From NCBI GenBank assembly GCA_047967505.1, contig CM106539.1: DNA of 64,000 bases; one strand, given 5' to 3'. Of the stretch, positions 32,571-44,225 are shown piece by piece. The DNA is from Dipteris shenzhenensis. Taxonomy: Eukaryota > Polypodiophyta > Polypodiopsida > Gleicheniales. Below the pieces are notes generated by a model that ran no database searches, had not been told where the DNA came from, and saw only the letters and a program-made list of their open reading frames with translations. Position 1 is the stretch's first letter; each line of letters opens with the position of its first letter. A program made the translations under genes and the position numbers.

Positions 32571-33178
32571 TTCAATAGAATTGCACTAGAGACATACCAA
32601 AGACTTTAAGACTTCAGAAGAACTCTCAGATTCTTCTCTCGCCACTCCAGTCTATTGTCTTCTTCCAGCAGATCAATATTCTGGTCCATCCATTTTTAGG
32701 CCTCCTCATAGTGTACATGATTCTTCTCCCTATTTTTTTCCTTCTCCCTTTTGGAAGAAACTTGTTACTACACTTTCTGTTCTAGCCCCTCCTTTCCAAC
32801 CTTCTAGTAGATTGGCAATGCAACGCCCTATGTGCATGGACCAATTTGAAAGTTTAGGCATCAGCATTGACATCCGTGTCCATCTTAAAATAATCACTGA
32901 CAATTGTAAAAAGTTGCAGGCTTCTATTGACTCCATGGATAGGAAAGTGGGTTAACATCTCACCCAATGCAAGTTATACTCTCTTGCAACAGACACTGGT
33001 CCCTCTACAAGCGTGCTTTCCTTACACGACTTCTTCCAGCAACTTGCTAAGCCAGTTTGCAACCCCATGAAGACCTGGCTCATTAGCATCCAGATTTAGC
33101 CTGCAGGTATTACTCCATATATGCTTATTGCTTCAGTTGATACTAGTTCAAGATTCAACATTTGTATATACCGTGCTC
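32571..33178 (+). pseudogene. E2 coat-like C-terminus and protease start
   Basis: Decayed, with many stops. At 33121 it reads MLIASVDTSSRFNI, so the protease active-site triad DTG is DTS here. The frame is cut by the copia insertion at 33178 and continues at 38654. Confidence 0.6.
33174..33178 (+). repeat. Copia target-site duplication, left
   Basis: TGCTC, repeated at 38649-38653. Confidence 0.85.
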
Positions 33179-33530
33179 TGTTGAGATATCGAGCTCCACT
33201 CGTGATATGCCAGGGTGACCATTGTGCATTTATGTCACCGACTTGTTAGCTGTAGATACGGTTGGTACACCATGCACGAATAATAGCTGGACGACAGCTA
33301 TCCTTATGTACTCTAGTTTGTGGCTCAGTTAGTATGCCACCTTAGTTAGCTGAGTTTGGTTTGAGACCCACATATAGGGTTCTCCTATTTCTTTGTACTA
33401 GAGTTCTTTTGGCTTACACAACTAAGAAGAGGAAAACAGTTTTCAGCCTCCACCTTTGTGTGTATTCCCCCATTGTGTATGTGAGAAAGCCACAAGTGAG
33501 ACTCCTTCCCTCTCTCCCACTATCTTCACA
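33179..33530 (+). mobile_element. Copia 5' LTR
   Basis: TGTTGAGATATC to CTATCTTCACA, 352 bp; very similar to the 3' LTR at 38297, with scattered, mostly transition differences. Confidence 0.95.
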
Positions 33531-33542
33531 TGGTATCAGAGC
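33531..33542 (+). promoter_or_regulatory. Copia primer-binding site
   Basis: TGGTATCAGAGC directly after the LTR (initiator-Met tRNA type), the same PBS as families A and B. Confidence 0.9.
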
Positions 33543-33997
33543 CTGATTCGTGGTAAGGAGCTCAAGAAAGCAAACCAAGTTTGCAGTGTCTTAGTAAGAG
33601 GACCAGTGTTGCTTTCCTTTTTTGAGTTTGGGAGCAAATCTCTGCAGGTAGCACAGTCGAAAGTGCAAGAGTGCACTGTCTAAGATTGAGATGCCCTTCG
33701 CAGTGTGGCCATTTTGAAGGCGGAAGTTCTTCGCAAGCACTCAAAAAAAGGCCATATTTTTTACTGTGCGGCCACTGCTCTGCAGGTCGGTGAAAAGTGC
33801 TGTACAAATTGCATCGTATGCCTGTGTGCAGAGATACTGGGAGTTGTAGAATCATCCTTGTTGCCTATTGATGCAAAATCATCACTAGGAAGTGACTGTG
33901 TGGTCAAATACCTTTTTCATCAGTTTTGCAGATCTGCCCGTGTGAGGCAAAAGCTGTGTTTTTTTGCAGTAATAGAATATTTTACACTGTTCTATAA

Positions 33998-34857
33998 TGG
34001 CATCTGATTCTCTTTCATAGATTGTCACTGAAAAGCTTGACAAGAACAACTTCCAAGCATGGAAGTTTAGAATGATGAATTTCCTTATGGAAAAAGGCTA
34101 TTGGGAGTTCATTATAGGAATGAAGAAGAACCAATTCTTTCTAATGTTCCCAATCAACGCATTTAAAGGATGGCATGAGAGAGCCAGAAAAGTTATGTAC
34201 TGGCTTTCGATCAATATTTCAGATTCTATGATTGTGCATATTCAGGATGCAAGTATGCCAAAGAAAGCATGGGATACTTTAGCAAAAATGTACAGCACAA
34301 ATATGCAAGCCAAGAAAATGCAGCTCAAGTAGGAGTTGCACAATGTGTAGAGAGAAAATATGAGCATCAATGACTACCACATGAAGGTGAAGAAAATTGC
34401 AGATGCACTTGCTTCCATTGGGTCACCAGTGGAAGATGATGATCTAGTTTCTATGACCTTGAATGGTCTAGGAAAGGATAATGCACAGTTCCGGACATCC
34501 ATTGCCGTCCGTGAAAAATTTCTTGATTTTGAGGAGTTGTTTGCTCTTCTAATTTCTGAAGAGCAAAGAAATGGTGGTGCATCTTCTTCAGGAGGAGCTT
34601 CAAAAGAAACTATCTTCTACTCAAATGCTGGAAGAGGTAGAGGCAGAGGTAGAGGAGGCTGATCTGGAGGCCATGGTAGAAATCAAAATATGCAGCAAAC
34701 TCAAGAGTCCTTTGGAGGAGGACGTGGTAACTCTAGAGGCAGGGGAAGCCAAAGAGGTCATGGTGGATGGCAGAGAGGTCAAAATGCAAACAGTAATGTT
34801 GAATGCTACTATTGTGGTAAAATGGATCATATGGCTAAAGACTGCTACAAAAAGTAG
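33998..34857 (+). pseudogene. Copia gag
   Basis: ATG at about 33998 (MASDSLS), then a TAG after 7 codons. LDKNNFQAWKFRMMNFLM opens the capsid part at about 34030-34330. A second open stretch at 34360-34662 has ALASIGSPV and LNGLGKD. A Gly-Arg-rich basic linker follows, then the zinc knuckle CYYCGKMDHMAKDC at about 34803-34845, complete with C-C-H-C. At least four in-frame stops make it non-functional. Confidence 0.85.
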
Positions 34858-35450
34858 AATGACATCATGAATGGAAAATTGCAGCAAGGGATTATGCATC
34901 CTCTAGTAGACAGGGTGATGACAGAAATGAGCATCTGTTATGGTGCAGCACATGACCAATTTTGTGACAAGTGCAGAAGAAAGCAATGATGTGTGGTATG
35001 TTGACTCAGGTGCATCAAACCACATGACAGGTCATGCAGAATGGATGCAGGATGCAAGGAAAATGGAAAGACCAAGATTTGTGGAGACTGGTGATGATAC
35101 TGCACATCCTATTATGCAGATTGGTAAAATTCCTTTGTCTATGTAGGATGGGAAAAAGAAATACCTATCTGATGTATTTCATGTCCCGAACATCACCAAG
35201 CACCTGGTTTTCTGTTGGTCAAATGGTTGAGCAGGGCTTGCAGGTCAGATTTAATCCTCATGGATGCTTTGTTGAGGATATGAAAAATAACAGTCACTTG
35301 ATAGCAAAAGGAAAGAAGAAGGGCAGGATGTTTATGCTGGATGCGGACATGCCTGAATTGAGTGCAGCAATGTTTGCACATGGGACCGGTGTAGTTGCAG
35401 ATATTGATATCTGGCATAAACGCATTGGTCATGTTAATGTACAGTGACTT
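34858..35450 (+). pseudogene. Copia protease
   Basis: DVWYVDSGASNHMTG near 34988-35035 carries the DSGA active site of copia proteases. The frame is broken by a shift before it and a TAG near 35144. HKRIGHVNV near 35417 starts the integrase zinc domain. Confidence 0.85.
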
Positions 35451-36560
35451 AAATCAATGCAAGCCCAAAATATTGTTGTAGGATTGCCTAAATTCAAGGT
35501 TGCAGAAATGCATAAGGTATGTGAAGCCTGTCAATTTGGAAAACAGGCAAGGAAACCATTTCCTAGGCATGTTCAAGAGAGTAAGAAGCCATTGGAAATC
35601 CACTTTGATGTGTGGACTACTAAAGCTGCATCTATTGGAGGCTGTCATTATTTTGTCACTTTTATTGATGACTATAGCAGAAAAGTTTGGGTGCAATTTA
35701 TGAAAAAGAAAAGTGAAGTGTTTGGGCATTTCAAAGCTTTTAAAGCTATGGTTGAAAAAGAAACAAGCCTGCAAATAAAATGCCTAAGGTCAGATGGAGG
35801 GGGAGAGTACCTCTCAAATGAGTTTGCAAGGTTCCTGCAGGAGCATGGCATAAAGCAGCAATATTCATGCAGTCATACCCCACAGCAAAATGGACTTGTA
35901 GAATGGAAAAACAGGCATATTGCAGAGGTATCTCGGGCCATGCTAAATAAAAAATACCTACTAGATTATTATTGAGCTGAAGCAGTTGCTACAATAGTTT
36001 ACATAATGAACAGGACTCCCACTGCAGCAATACATGGCATGACGCCAGAGGAGATGTATACTGGTAGAAACTAGATATTTCTCATTTGAAAATTTTTGGT
36101 TGCATTGCCTATGTTCATGTGCCAGATGAGTTGAGGTCCAAGTTGGATCCAAAAGCTGAGAAGTGCATCTTTATTGGTTATTCTCTATAGCAGAAAGGGT
36201 ATAGATGCTATAACCCTTCTACTCGTAAGTTTACAATGAGTAGAGATGTTGTTTTTGATGAGATGAGCAGCTGGTATAAACCAGTAAATGTGATTGATGA
36301 TATAGATGCACAAAATGGTAATGCTGCACAGAATTCATAGCAGCAATCACAATATTAGTGGACCTGTAGTGTCCTCTAGCAGTGGTTCACATACTTCACC
36401 ATGGACATGCAGATTGAGATAGGGAGAATCTCCTCAAAGCAATGCAGATAATGGTATGCAGATATCACAAAAAGGAAAAGAGAAGGAAGATCAGCCCATG
36501 TTTGATGTGAATGCAGGTCACTCTTATGTGGATGGTGAAGCCAGTGGCTAAGAACAGAGC
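35451..36560 (+). pseudogene. Copia integrase
   Basis: HHCC remnant CEACQFGKQARKPF. The catalytic core has DVWT, TFIDDYSRKVWV, the second Asp in CLRSDGGGEYLSNEF, and the Glu in QQNGLVEWKNRHI, so the D,D,E residues are present in the 172-aa open stretch at 35457-35975. A TGA follows at about 35973. The C-terminal part (MNRTPTAAIHGMTPEEMYTG) is frameshifted and has several stops. Confidence 0.9.
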
Positions 36561-36572
36561 ATTGATGATGAG

Positions 36573-38336
36573 TTGGGTATTCCTTCTGTTGTTACACCTG
36601 CAGTAAGGAAGACCAGGGATGTTTTGAGAGCACCTGGAAGTGAGCCTATTTTGCGCAGGTCTACCAAAGCTAGGTATCCTATGGATAGGTTGAAATATGA
36701 TGGATTTACAGCCATTCACTATGCCTATATGGTCAAAGTGATACAGGAACCAAAACCCAGTTCTTTTGAGCAAGCCATGGGAAAAGAAAAATGGGAGAAA
36801 GCCATGGATGAAGAAATGGATGCCTTAGAAGAAAATGCTACATGGGAATTGGTGCCTTTGCCTAAAGACAAGAATGCAATTGGCTGTAAGTGGGTTTATA
36901 AGGTGAAGCACAGTGCAGATGGTTCTGTGAATAGATACAAGGCAAGATTAGTTGTCAAGGGGTACGCACAAACATATGGGATTGATTATGAAGTAACATT
37001 CAGTCCGGTTGCAAGGATGGCAACTGTAAGAGCAGTCATTGCTATGGCTGCATCAAAGGGATGGTCTTTACATGAGATGGATGTAAAGAATGCCTTCTTG
37101 CATGGTGATTTGCAAGAAGAGGTCTTTATGGAGCAGCCACCAGGTTATGTTCATGCTGTCTATCCTGAGTTTGTTTGCAGGTTGAAGAAAGCATTGTATG
37201 GCTTGAAGCAAGCACCTAGAGCATGGTTTGACAAGATAGGACAATATCTTGTCACTATTGGCTTTCTGATTTCCAAGGTAGATTTCTCACTTTATGTGAG
37301 AAAAACAGAGAAAGGTATTATGCTGCTTGTCATCTATGTTGATGATTTGATCATCACAGGTGATAGTGATGAGGATATCCTTCATGTGAAAATGCTATTG
37401 AAGCACAAGTTTGAGATGAAGGATTTGGGAGAGCTATGTTATTTCTTGGGCATTGAGGTGATTAGATCACCAAGTGGGATATGGCTCTTGCCCAGGCAGT
37501 ATGGATTGGACATGCTGTCCAAATATGGGATGATAGGTTGTAAGCCTATTTCAGCTCCTTTGGAGCAGAATGTGAAGCTAAGCGCAGATGCAAGTGAGCT
37601 TCTGGAAGACCCTACTATGTACTAACGCATAGTAGGAAGTTTGATTTATATGACTATTACCAAGCCAGATTTGAGCTATGTTGTTTGATTGGTAAGTCAA
37701 TTTATGCAGGCTCCAAGGAAACCGCATTTGGATGTGGCTAGACGCATACTCAGGTATGTGAAGTCCACATTGCAGTATGGACTATTTTATGAGGCTAGGG
37801 TTCAGATACAGTTGCATGGATACACTGATGTTGATTGGGCTGGTAGTATTTCTGATAGACGATCTACCAGTGGATATGTGTTCTCTTTTGGGAGTGCTGC
37901 AGTCACTTGGAGTAGCAAGAAATAGCCTACAGTTGCCTTGTCGAGCACAGAGGTTGAGTACAGGGGTGCAGCAATGGCTGCATGTGAGGTAGCTTGGTTG
38001 CATAAGCTACTTTATGATATGCATCAGTCTACAGATGGGCCAGTTGTCATTTATTGTGACAACATGAGCAGTATACACTTGGCAAATGACCCAGTCTATC
38101 ATGCTAGAACAAAGCACATTGAGGTGCATTATCACTATGTGTGGGAGAAGGTTTTACTAGGTCTTATTGATCTAGCTTATGTCAGCACAGAGGATCAGGT
38201 AGCTGACATATTCACGAAGGCATTGGGCACAGAGAAGTTGTGCAAGTTCAGAGACCTGCTTGGTGTGCAGGAATTGGGATTGAGCTCGAGGGGGAGTGTT
38301 GAGATATCGAGCTCCACTCGTGATATTCCAGGGTGA
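36573..38336 (+). pseudogene. Copia RT and RNase H
   Basis: The longest ORF of the window, 350 aa at 36573-37625. It has MDEEMDALEENATWELV, GCKWVYKVK, the MDVKNAFLHGDL block, YGLKQAPRAW and the catalytic YVDDLIITG. A TAA at 37623 and a TGA near 37687 break it. RNase H continues at 37689-37925 (DVDWAGSISDRRSTSGY) and, after a TAG at 37922, at 37938-38336 (ALSSTEVEYRGAA, then ADIFTKALG). It ends just before the polypurine tract. Confidence 0.95.
38285..38296 (+). promoter_or_regulatory. Copia polypurine tract
   Basis: CTCGAGGGGGAG, directly before the 3' LTR; primes plus-strand synthesis in this class. Confidence 0.8.
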
Positions 38337-38648
38337 CTATTGTGCATTTATGTCACCGACTTGTTAGCTGTAGATGCGGTTAGTACACCGCCCACGAATA
38401 ATAGCTGGACAACAGCTATCCTTATGTACTCTAGTTCATTGCTCAGTTAGTATGCCACCTTAGTTAGCTGAGTTTGGTTTGAGACCCACATATAAAGTTC
38501 TCCTATTTCTTTATACTAGAGTTCTTTTGGCTTACACAACTAAGAAGAGGAAAATAGTTTTCAGCCTCCACCTTTGTGTGTATTCCCCCATTGTGTATGT
38601 GAGAAAGACGCAAGTGAGACTCCTTCCCTCTCTTTCACTACCTTCACA
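38297..38648 (+). mobile_element. Copia 3' LTR
   Basis: TGTTGAGATATC to CTACCTTCACA, 352 bp, followed by the TGCTC duplicate. Confidence 0.95.
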
Positions 38649-38653
38649 TGCTC
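38649..38653 (+). repeat. Copia target-site duplication, right
   Basis: TGCTC, matching 33174-33178. Confidence 0.85.
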
Positions 38654-40766
38654 TTCCCTCCAAATGCTGGCAAGAATTAGAGCCCCATGATCAAATGAGA
38701 GGATCCACCATGGGTGGCGTCTTGATTGCTTGAAAAAGATTTACGTCAAATATTGCCATTTCTCTAGCAGGACACTCTACCACTATTGATTTCTATTAGC
38801 TCAAGTCATAAGGAGTTGACCTTGTTATTGGCGACGACTTCCTCAATCGTCACCTTCCCTTTGGCTTCTCTACAAGCGAGATGGTATTAACCATTCAAGG
38901 TATGCTTGTTCATCTTCCTGCCAAGGAACATCTGAAGAAGGTTTTGAAGCCTCTTGAAGAAGATTTAGTAATAGTCCACCAGTGCTCCTCTCCATTTTCC
39001 CTTGATTATGTTAAGCCTCCTTTGGAGTATGATCCCACGCTTGTGGCCTCCCCAATGCCTTCACCAGCAACATTCAGCCCCTAGGCAATGGACGATGCAC
39101 AACACCCTCTTTAGGGAACAGAGTTAGAACTATATATCAATAGTCTTCTCCAAGTAGATGAGCATAAGAATTTGCATGCCTCCATGCATACTCTACATCT
39201 TTTGTCTTTCCTACAAGATATGCACGAAAAGTTTCTTTGTGATTGCAGTAGTGAGTCTCCTCTCATGTTCAAGCATATCTTTCAACATCAGGTCTCTCTC
39301 CCCCTACGAGAAGGATCCAAACCTTTCAAGGAGAGTTCGTACAGTTTCACACAAGAGGACAAAAGGTTGTGCAATCAGGAAATCCAAGAACTCCTGAATA
39401 TGGGCCTCATCTCTCACTCGTGGTCTGAATGGGTAGCAACAACCTTCTATGCCAACAAGCACTTTGAGCAAAAAAGGGGTAAGAAACAGCCTAGTGATTA
39501 ATTACAAGTCGCTCAACAAATGTTTACTCTTTGTCTCTTACCCCATTCCATATAAAGAGTACTTGATGCAAAAGATATGTGGTTCAACCATCTTCTCCAA
39601 GTTCAACTTGAAGGCAGGGTTTTGGTAGGTCGGCGGCCTCCAGCTTGAAGACCGCCATAATACAGGGTTCGTGGTTTCCTAAGATTTCTACCAATGTAAT
39701 GTTCTTCCATTTGGTCTTAAAACTGCCCCGGTAGCGTTCTGAAAGTTTATGGACTCCATTTTCACTCCATATGACTCTATTTGTCTTGTATATATAGATG
39801 ATATTCTTGTCTATAGCAAAGATGTAAATTCCCACCTCAAACATTTGATGATTGTGTATGACTTGCTTGAAGGCAAAGGCTTTTGGCCCTCTCAGCCAAA
39901 AAGATTACCATCGGCCAAGAGACAACTGAATTCCTTGGCGTCCACATACATAAGGGAGCCATCCAAATGAAAGAGCATGTCCTTAAGGCCCTCTTAGCCT
40001 TTCCTAATGAGATTCGGGATCGCACCCAATTGCAACAATTCCTCAGGTGCCTAAACCACATTGCTCCTTTCTATGAATAGCTTGTGAGAGACCGGTTTCA
40101 TCTTCAACTATGCCTCCACAAAGATGGTCCTCCCTGGGGTTCGTCGGCCCAAACTCAAGCAGTTCAACATATCAAAGAAAAGGTACAACATCTACCAGCT
40201 CTCAATATTCCTTCTGCTTCTGGTACCCTGGTTATTGAAACAGATGCTCCAGATCATTTTTGGGGTGCCGTTCTGCTCGGGTGTACTCCAACCTAGGAGA
40301 TCCTCTGTGCCTATCACTCCGAAACATTTCAAGGTGGAGAACTAAATTATCATTCAATTGAGAAGGAGATCCTTGAGGTTAAGCGCACTATTCAAAAGCT
40401 TGAACTTTTCATTCTTAATCGAGAGTTCATTGTTCAGAAAAATAACGAAAACTTCAAAACTTTCTCCACACACCGCATTGATAAACAGATTGGACGTGGC
40501 TGTCTTGCACGATGGTAGGAATTCTTTACCATCTATAACTTTTTGGTCGAGTGGAAAAAAGGCAGCACCAATGTTCTCCCTGATATGTTATCCCATGAAG
40601 GTGCTCCTTATTGGCAAGCTTGAAATGGTGGATTACTTCTTCTCACTGGGAAACCTGGCACTGAGTGAGTCTCTATCTAGGTCATGATGATTAGACACTA
40701 TCCACATTGGATAAGACCTTCATCATGACCAATGTACAAAGATTCTTTAGAGATAAGTATGTAATT
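38654..40766 (+). pseudogene. E2 part 2: protease, RT, RNase H
   Basis: Continues the protease interrupted at 33178 (VDLVIGDDFLNRHLPF near 38818), then the linker (LVHLPAKEHLKKVLKP). RT follows from 39190 (PLREGSKPFKE; LCNQEIQELLNMGLISHSW; YIDDILVYSKD at about 39791). RNase H at 40200-40620 has IETDAPDHFWGAVLL and YHSIEKEILEV. Stops include TGGTAG where a sister copy has TGGCAG. There is no integrase: sequence goes into the promoter-side region at about 40650 and then jumps to E3 at 40767. Confidence 0.7.
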
Positions 40767-41671
40767 GCTTGCAAAAGATTTGCATCAAATATTGCCATTT
40801 CTCTAGCTGGGCACTCTACCACTATTGATGTCTATCAACTCGAGTCACAAGGAGTTGACCTTGTTATTGGCAACGACTTCCTCAACCATCACCTTCCCTT
40901 TGGCTTCTCTACAAGCGAGATGGTATTAACCATCCAAGGTACGCTTGTTCATCTTCCTGCCAGGGAACATTTGAAGAAGGTTTTGAAGCCTCTTGAAGAA
41001 GATTTGGAAATAGTCCACCAGTGCTCCTCTTCATTTTCCCTTGATTATGTTAAGCCTCCTTTGGAGTATGAGCCATGCCTGTGGCCTCCCCAATGCCCCC
41101 TTGAGGGAATAGAGTTTGATATGCAGGAAAAGTTTCTTCATGATTTCAGCAGCAAGTCTCCTCTTGCATTCAAGCATATCTTCCAACATCAGGTCTCTCT
41201 CCCCCTATGAGAAGGATCCAAACCTTTCAAGGAGAGTTCTTATGGTTTCACACAAGATGACAGAAGGTTGTGCAATCAGGAAATCCAAAAACTCCTAGAT
41301 ATGGGCCTCATCTCTCACTCGTGGTCTGAATGGGCAATAGCAGCCTTCTACATCAATAAGCACTCCGAGAAAAAAAGGGGTAAGAAACGGCTGGTGATTA
41401 ATTACAAGCCTCTCAACAAATGTTTACTCTTTGTCTCTTGCCCTATTTCAAATAAAGAGTACTTGATGAGAAAGATATCTGGTTCAGCCATCTTCTCCAA
41501 GTTCGACTTGAAGGCAGGGTTTTGGCAGGTTAGCCTCTAGCCTAGCCTCTAGCCTGAGGACTGCCATAAAACAGAGTTCATGGTTCCCCAAGGTTTCTAC
41601 TAATGGAATGCTCTTCCATTTGGTCTTAAAACTGCCCCGATAGAGTTCCAGAAGTTTATGGACTCCATTTT
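40767..41671 (+). pseudogene. Pararetrovirus-like segment E3: protease-RT
   Basis: Starts abruptly within the protease (ACKRFASNIAISLAGHSTT), joined to the promoter-side sequence of E2. A 167-aa open frame at 40707-41210 crosses this joint. It has LVIGNDFLNHHLPFGF, the linker, and the RT start; a second open stretch at 41268-41540 reaches FSKFDLKAGFWQV. It stops at GACTCCATTTT, where inverted E4 begins. The joint looks like a deletion or recombination between two genome copies. Confidence 0.65.
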
Positions 41672-42463
41672 GGGATCTTGTGAGGGGCCTTTGTGCATCA
41701 TCAAGTGTGGGACTGAAAGGATCAGAAGGAGAAGGAGAAGGTGCAGGAGTATCAAATATTCAGGGGGAGGATCAATATATTCAAGGGAAAAAGGGGATGA
41801 ACATTGGTGAACAATTTGTAAGTCTTCCAGAAGTGGCTTAAGTACCTTCTTGAGTTTTTCTCAAGCCAGAAGACAAACAAGAGTTCCTTTGATGGCGAGG
41901 ACCATCTCTATAATAGAGAATTCAAAAGGAAGATGGCAGTTAAGAAAATCATTACCTATAACCATATCAACTCCTTGAGATTCTAGTTGGTAGAAGTTGA
42001 TGGTGGTGAGTTGACCGCCAAGGGATATTCAAAAGCAAAGCGTTTACAAGCTATTACACCATCGCCCATAGTAGAGCCATGCATTTGGTCATGTGATGGC
42101 AATTTAGCCCAACATGATTGTGGGAGTGCTCTATATTTACAAATATTGAAACCGAAGCCAGTATCTATAAGAGCAACTAGCGAATAAGGAGAAACATTAG
42201 GAAAATCTAACTGTACATTGATCAATCATGCCTTCATAGGATTGCAAACTGAGGAAGCAAGTTGGGTAAAGAAGTCATTAAGAGAGAAAGCATTGGCAAA
42301 AGGGATAGAATGAGTAGATGGGCTTGCTTCTGTGGAAAAGGAGTAGAGCTTACACTGGGTGAGATGTTCTGCCACTTTCTGATCAAGAGAGTCAACTGAT
42401 GACTGAAGCTTTGTGCAATTCTCCTTGATTATTGTAAGATGAATTCTTAGTCCACTAATATTT
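41672..42463 (-). pseudogene. Pararetrovirus-like segment E4: coat end, protease, linker
   Basis: Minus strand. A 99-aa frame at 42226-42525 matches the coat-like C-terminus. The protease frame at 41983-42225 keeps the active site as LIDTGFGFNI. The linker lies towards 41690. More diverged from E1/E2 than they are from each other. It ends at the start of the second copia fragment. Confidence 0.6.
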
Positions 42464-43760
42464 TTTGATTGATGATGTAGATGCACAAAATGGTAATGCT
42501 GCATAGAATTCATAGCAATAATCACAAAATATTAGTGGACTTGTAGTGTCCTCTAGCAGTGGTTCACATACTTTGCCATGGATAGGTAGATTGAGATCAG
42601 GAGGATCTCCTCAAAGCACTGCAGATAGTGGTACGCAAGTATCACAGAAGGGAAAAGAGAAAATAAATCATCCCATGGTTGATGTGAATGCAGGTCACTC
42701 TTATGTGGATGGTGAATCCAGTGGCTCAGAACAGAGCCTTGATGAGGAGTTGGGTATTCCTTCTATTGTTACACCTAGAGTAAGGAAGACAAGGGATGTT
42801 TTGAGAGCACCTGGTAGTGAGCCTATTTTGCGTAGGTCTACCAGAGTTAAATATTGTGTGGATAGGCTGAAATATGATGGATTTACAGCCATTCACTATG
42901 CCTATATGATCAAAGTGATACAAGAACTAGAACCCACTTCTTTTGAGCAAGCCATGGGAAAAGAAAAATAGGAGAAAGCGATGGATGAAGAGATGGATGC
43001 CTTGGAAGCAAATGCTACATAAGAATTGGTGCCTTTGCTTAAAGACAAGAATGCAATTGGCTACAAGTGGGTTTATAAGCTAAAGCACAATGCAGATGGT
43101 GTGTGAACAGATACTTTCCAAGATTAGTTCTCAAGGCGAATGCACAGACATATGAAGAAACATCCAGTCTGGTTGCAAGGATGGCAATCGTAAGAGCAGT
43201 CATTGCTATGGCTGCATCAAAGGGATGGTCTTTACATCAAATGGATGTAAAGAATGCTTTCTTGCATTGTGATTTGCAAGAAGAGGTCTATATGGAGCAG
43301 CCACCAGGTTATGTTCATGATGTTCATCCTAAGTTTGTTTGCAGGTTGAAGAAAGCCTTGTATGGCTTGAAGCAAGCACCCAAAGCATGGTTTGACAAGA
43401 TAGGACATTATTGGCTTTTAGATTTCCAAGGCAGATTTCTCACTTTATGTGAGAAAAACAGAGAAAGGCATTATGATGCTTGTTATTTATGTTGATGATT
43501 TGATCATCACAGGTGATAGTGATGAAGATATCCTTCATGTGAAAATGCTATTGAAGCAGAAGTTTGAGATGAAGGATTGGGAGAGCTACGTTACTTCTTA
43601 GGCATTGAGGTGATTAGATCCACAAGTGGGATATGGCTCTTGTAGAGGCAGTATGGATTGGACATGTTATCCAAATATTGGATGACAGGCTGTAAGCCTA
43701 TTTCAGTTCCTTTGGAGCAGAATGTGAAGTTGAGCGCAGATGCAGGTGAGCTTGTGGACC
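42464..43760 (+). pseudogene. Second copia fragment, integrase end to RT
   Basis: Same family as 33179-38648, collinear from its position 36290 to about 37605, without LTRs. A 141-aa frame at 42546-42971 ends at a TAG where the first copy has TGG. RT motifs: MDVKNAFLHCDLQEEV, YGLKQAPKAWFDKI; small deletions (near 43105 and 43410) shift the frame. The DLIITGDSDEDI box is near 43500. It is cut off at GAGCTTGTGGA and fused to E5. Confidence 0.85.
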
Positions 43761-43763
43761 AGT

Positions 43764-44225
43764 CAAATTCCAAAAATTTATGGATTCAGTTTTTAGTCCC
43801 TACCACTCTTTCTGCCTTGTATATATTGATGATATACTTGTGTATAGTAAGGATCTCTCTTCTCATCTCAAACACTTACAAATTGTATATGATCTCCTCA
43901 AAAGCAAGGGTCTGGCACTCTCGGCCAAGAAGATTATGATAGGACAAGAGACTATAGAGTTTCTTAGTGTACATACTCATAAGGGTGCTATCCAAATGCA
44001 AGATCATGTTCTTAAGGCCCTCCTTGCCTTTTCGGATGAGATACGTGACCGGACTCAACTCCAATGATTGGATGACTAAATCATATTTCACCTTTCTATG
44101 AGCAGTTGGCCAAGGATCGATTCCATCTACAACTCTATTTACACAAAGATGGACTCCCCTGGGGAGGCTCAAAAACCGAAGATGTCTGGCACATCAAGGA
44201 GAACATCCAAAAGCTGCCCTCGCTC
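43764..44225 (+). pseudogene. Pararetrovirus-like segment E5: RT to RNase H start
   Basis: 95-aa frame at 43780-44067 with YIDDILVYSKDL, KKIMIGQETIEFL and DEIRDRTQLQ, then the start of RNase H (RFHLQLYLHKDGLPWGG). Both ends are abrupt. A more diverged lineage than E2. Confidence 0.65.

Larger units (their letters stand above)
29942..33178 (+). mobile_element. Pararetrovirus-like segment E2, part 1
   Basis: Plus-strand order: RT fragment, RNase H, TATA-containing non-coding region, coat-like region with a zinc-knuckle remnant, start of protease. It is interrupted at 33178 by the copia insertion and resumes at 38654, running on to a second RT-RNase H, so it covers more than one turn of a circular genome. 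The promoter-to-promoter distance without copia is about 3.8-3.9 kb, short for the family, so a large part (no movement protein is seen) is deleted. Confidence 0.65.
33179..38648 (+). mobile_element. Complete-length Ty1/copia element
   Basis: 5470 bp with two 352-bp LTRs, PBS, gag, protease, integrase, RT, RNase H and polypurine tract, flanked by TGCTC on both sides. It is inserted in the protease region of E2: joining the flanks restores collinearity with E1 at about 29640-29720. It is decayed by many stops but few frameshifts. Confidence 0.95.

Noticed and set aside
36573-37625. 350-aa ORF as a host gene
   Set aside because: It is the RT part of a copia element with LTRs and a TSD on either side.
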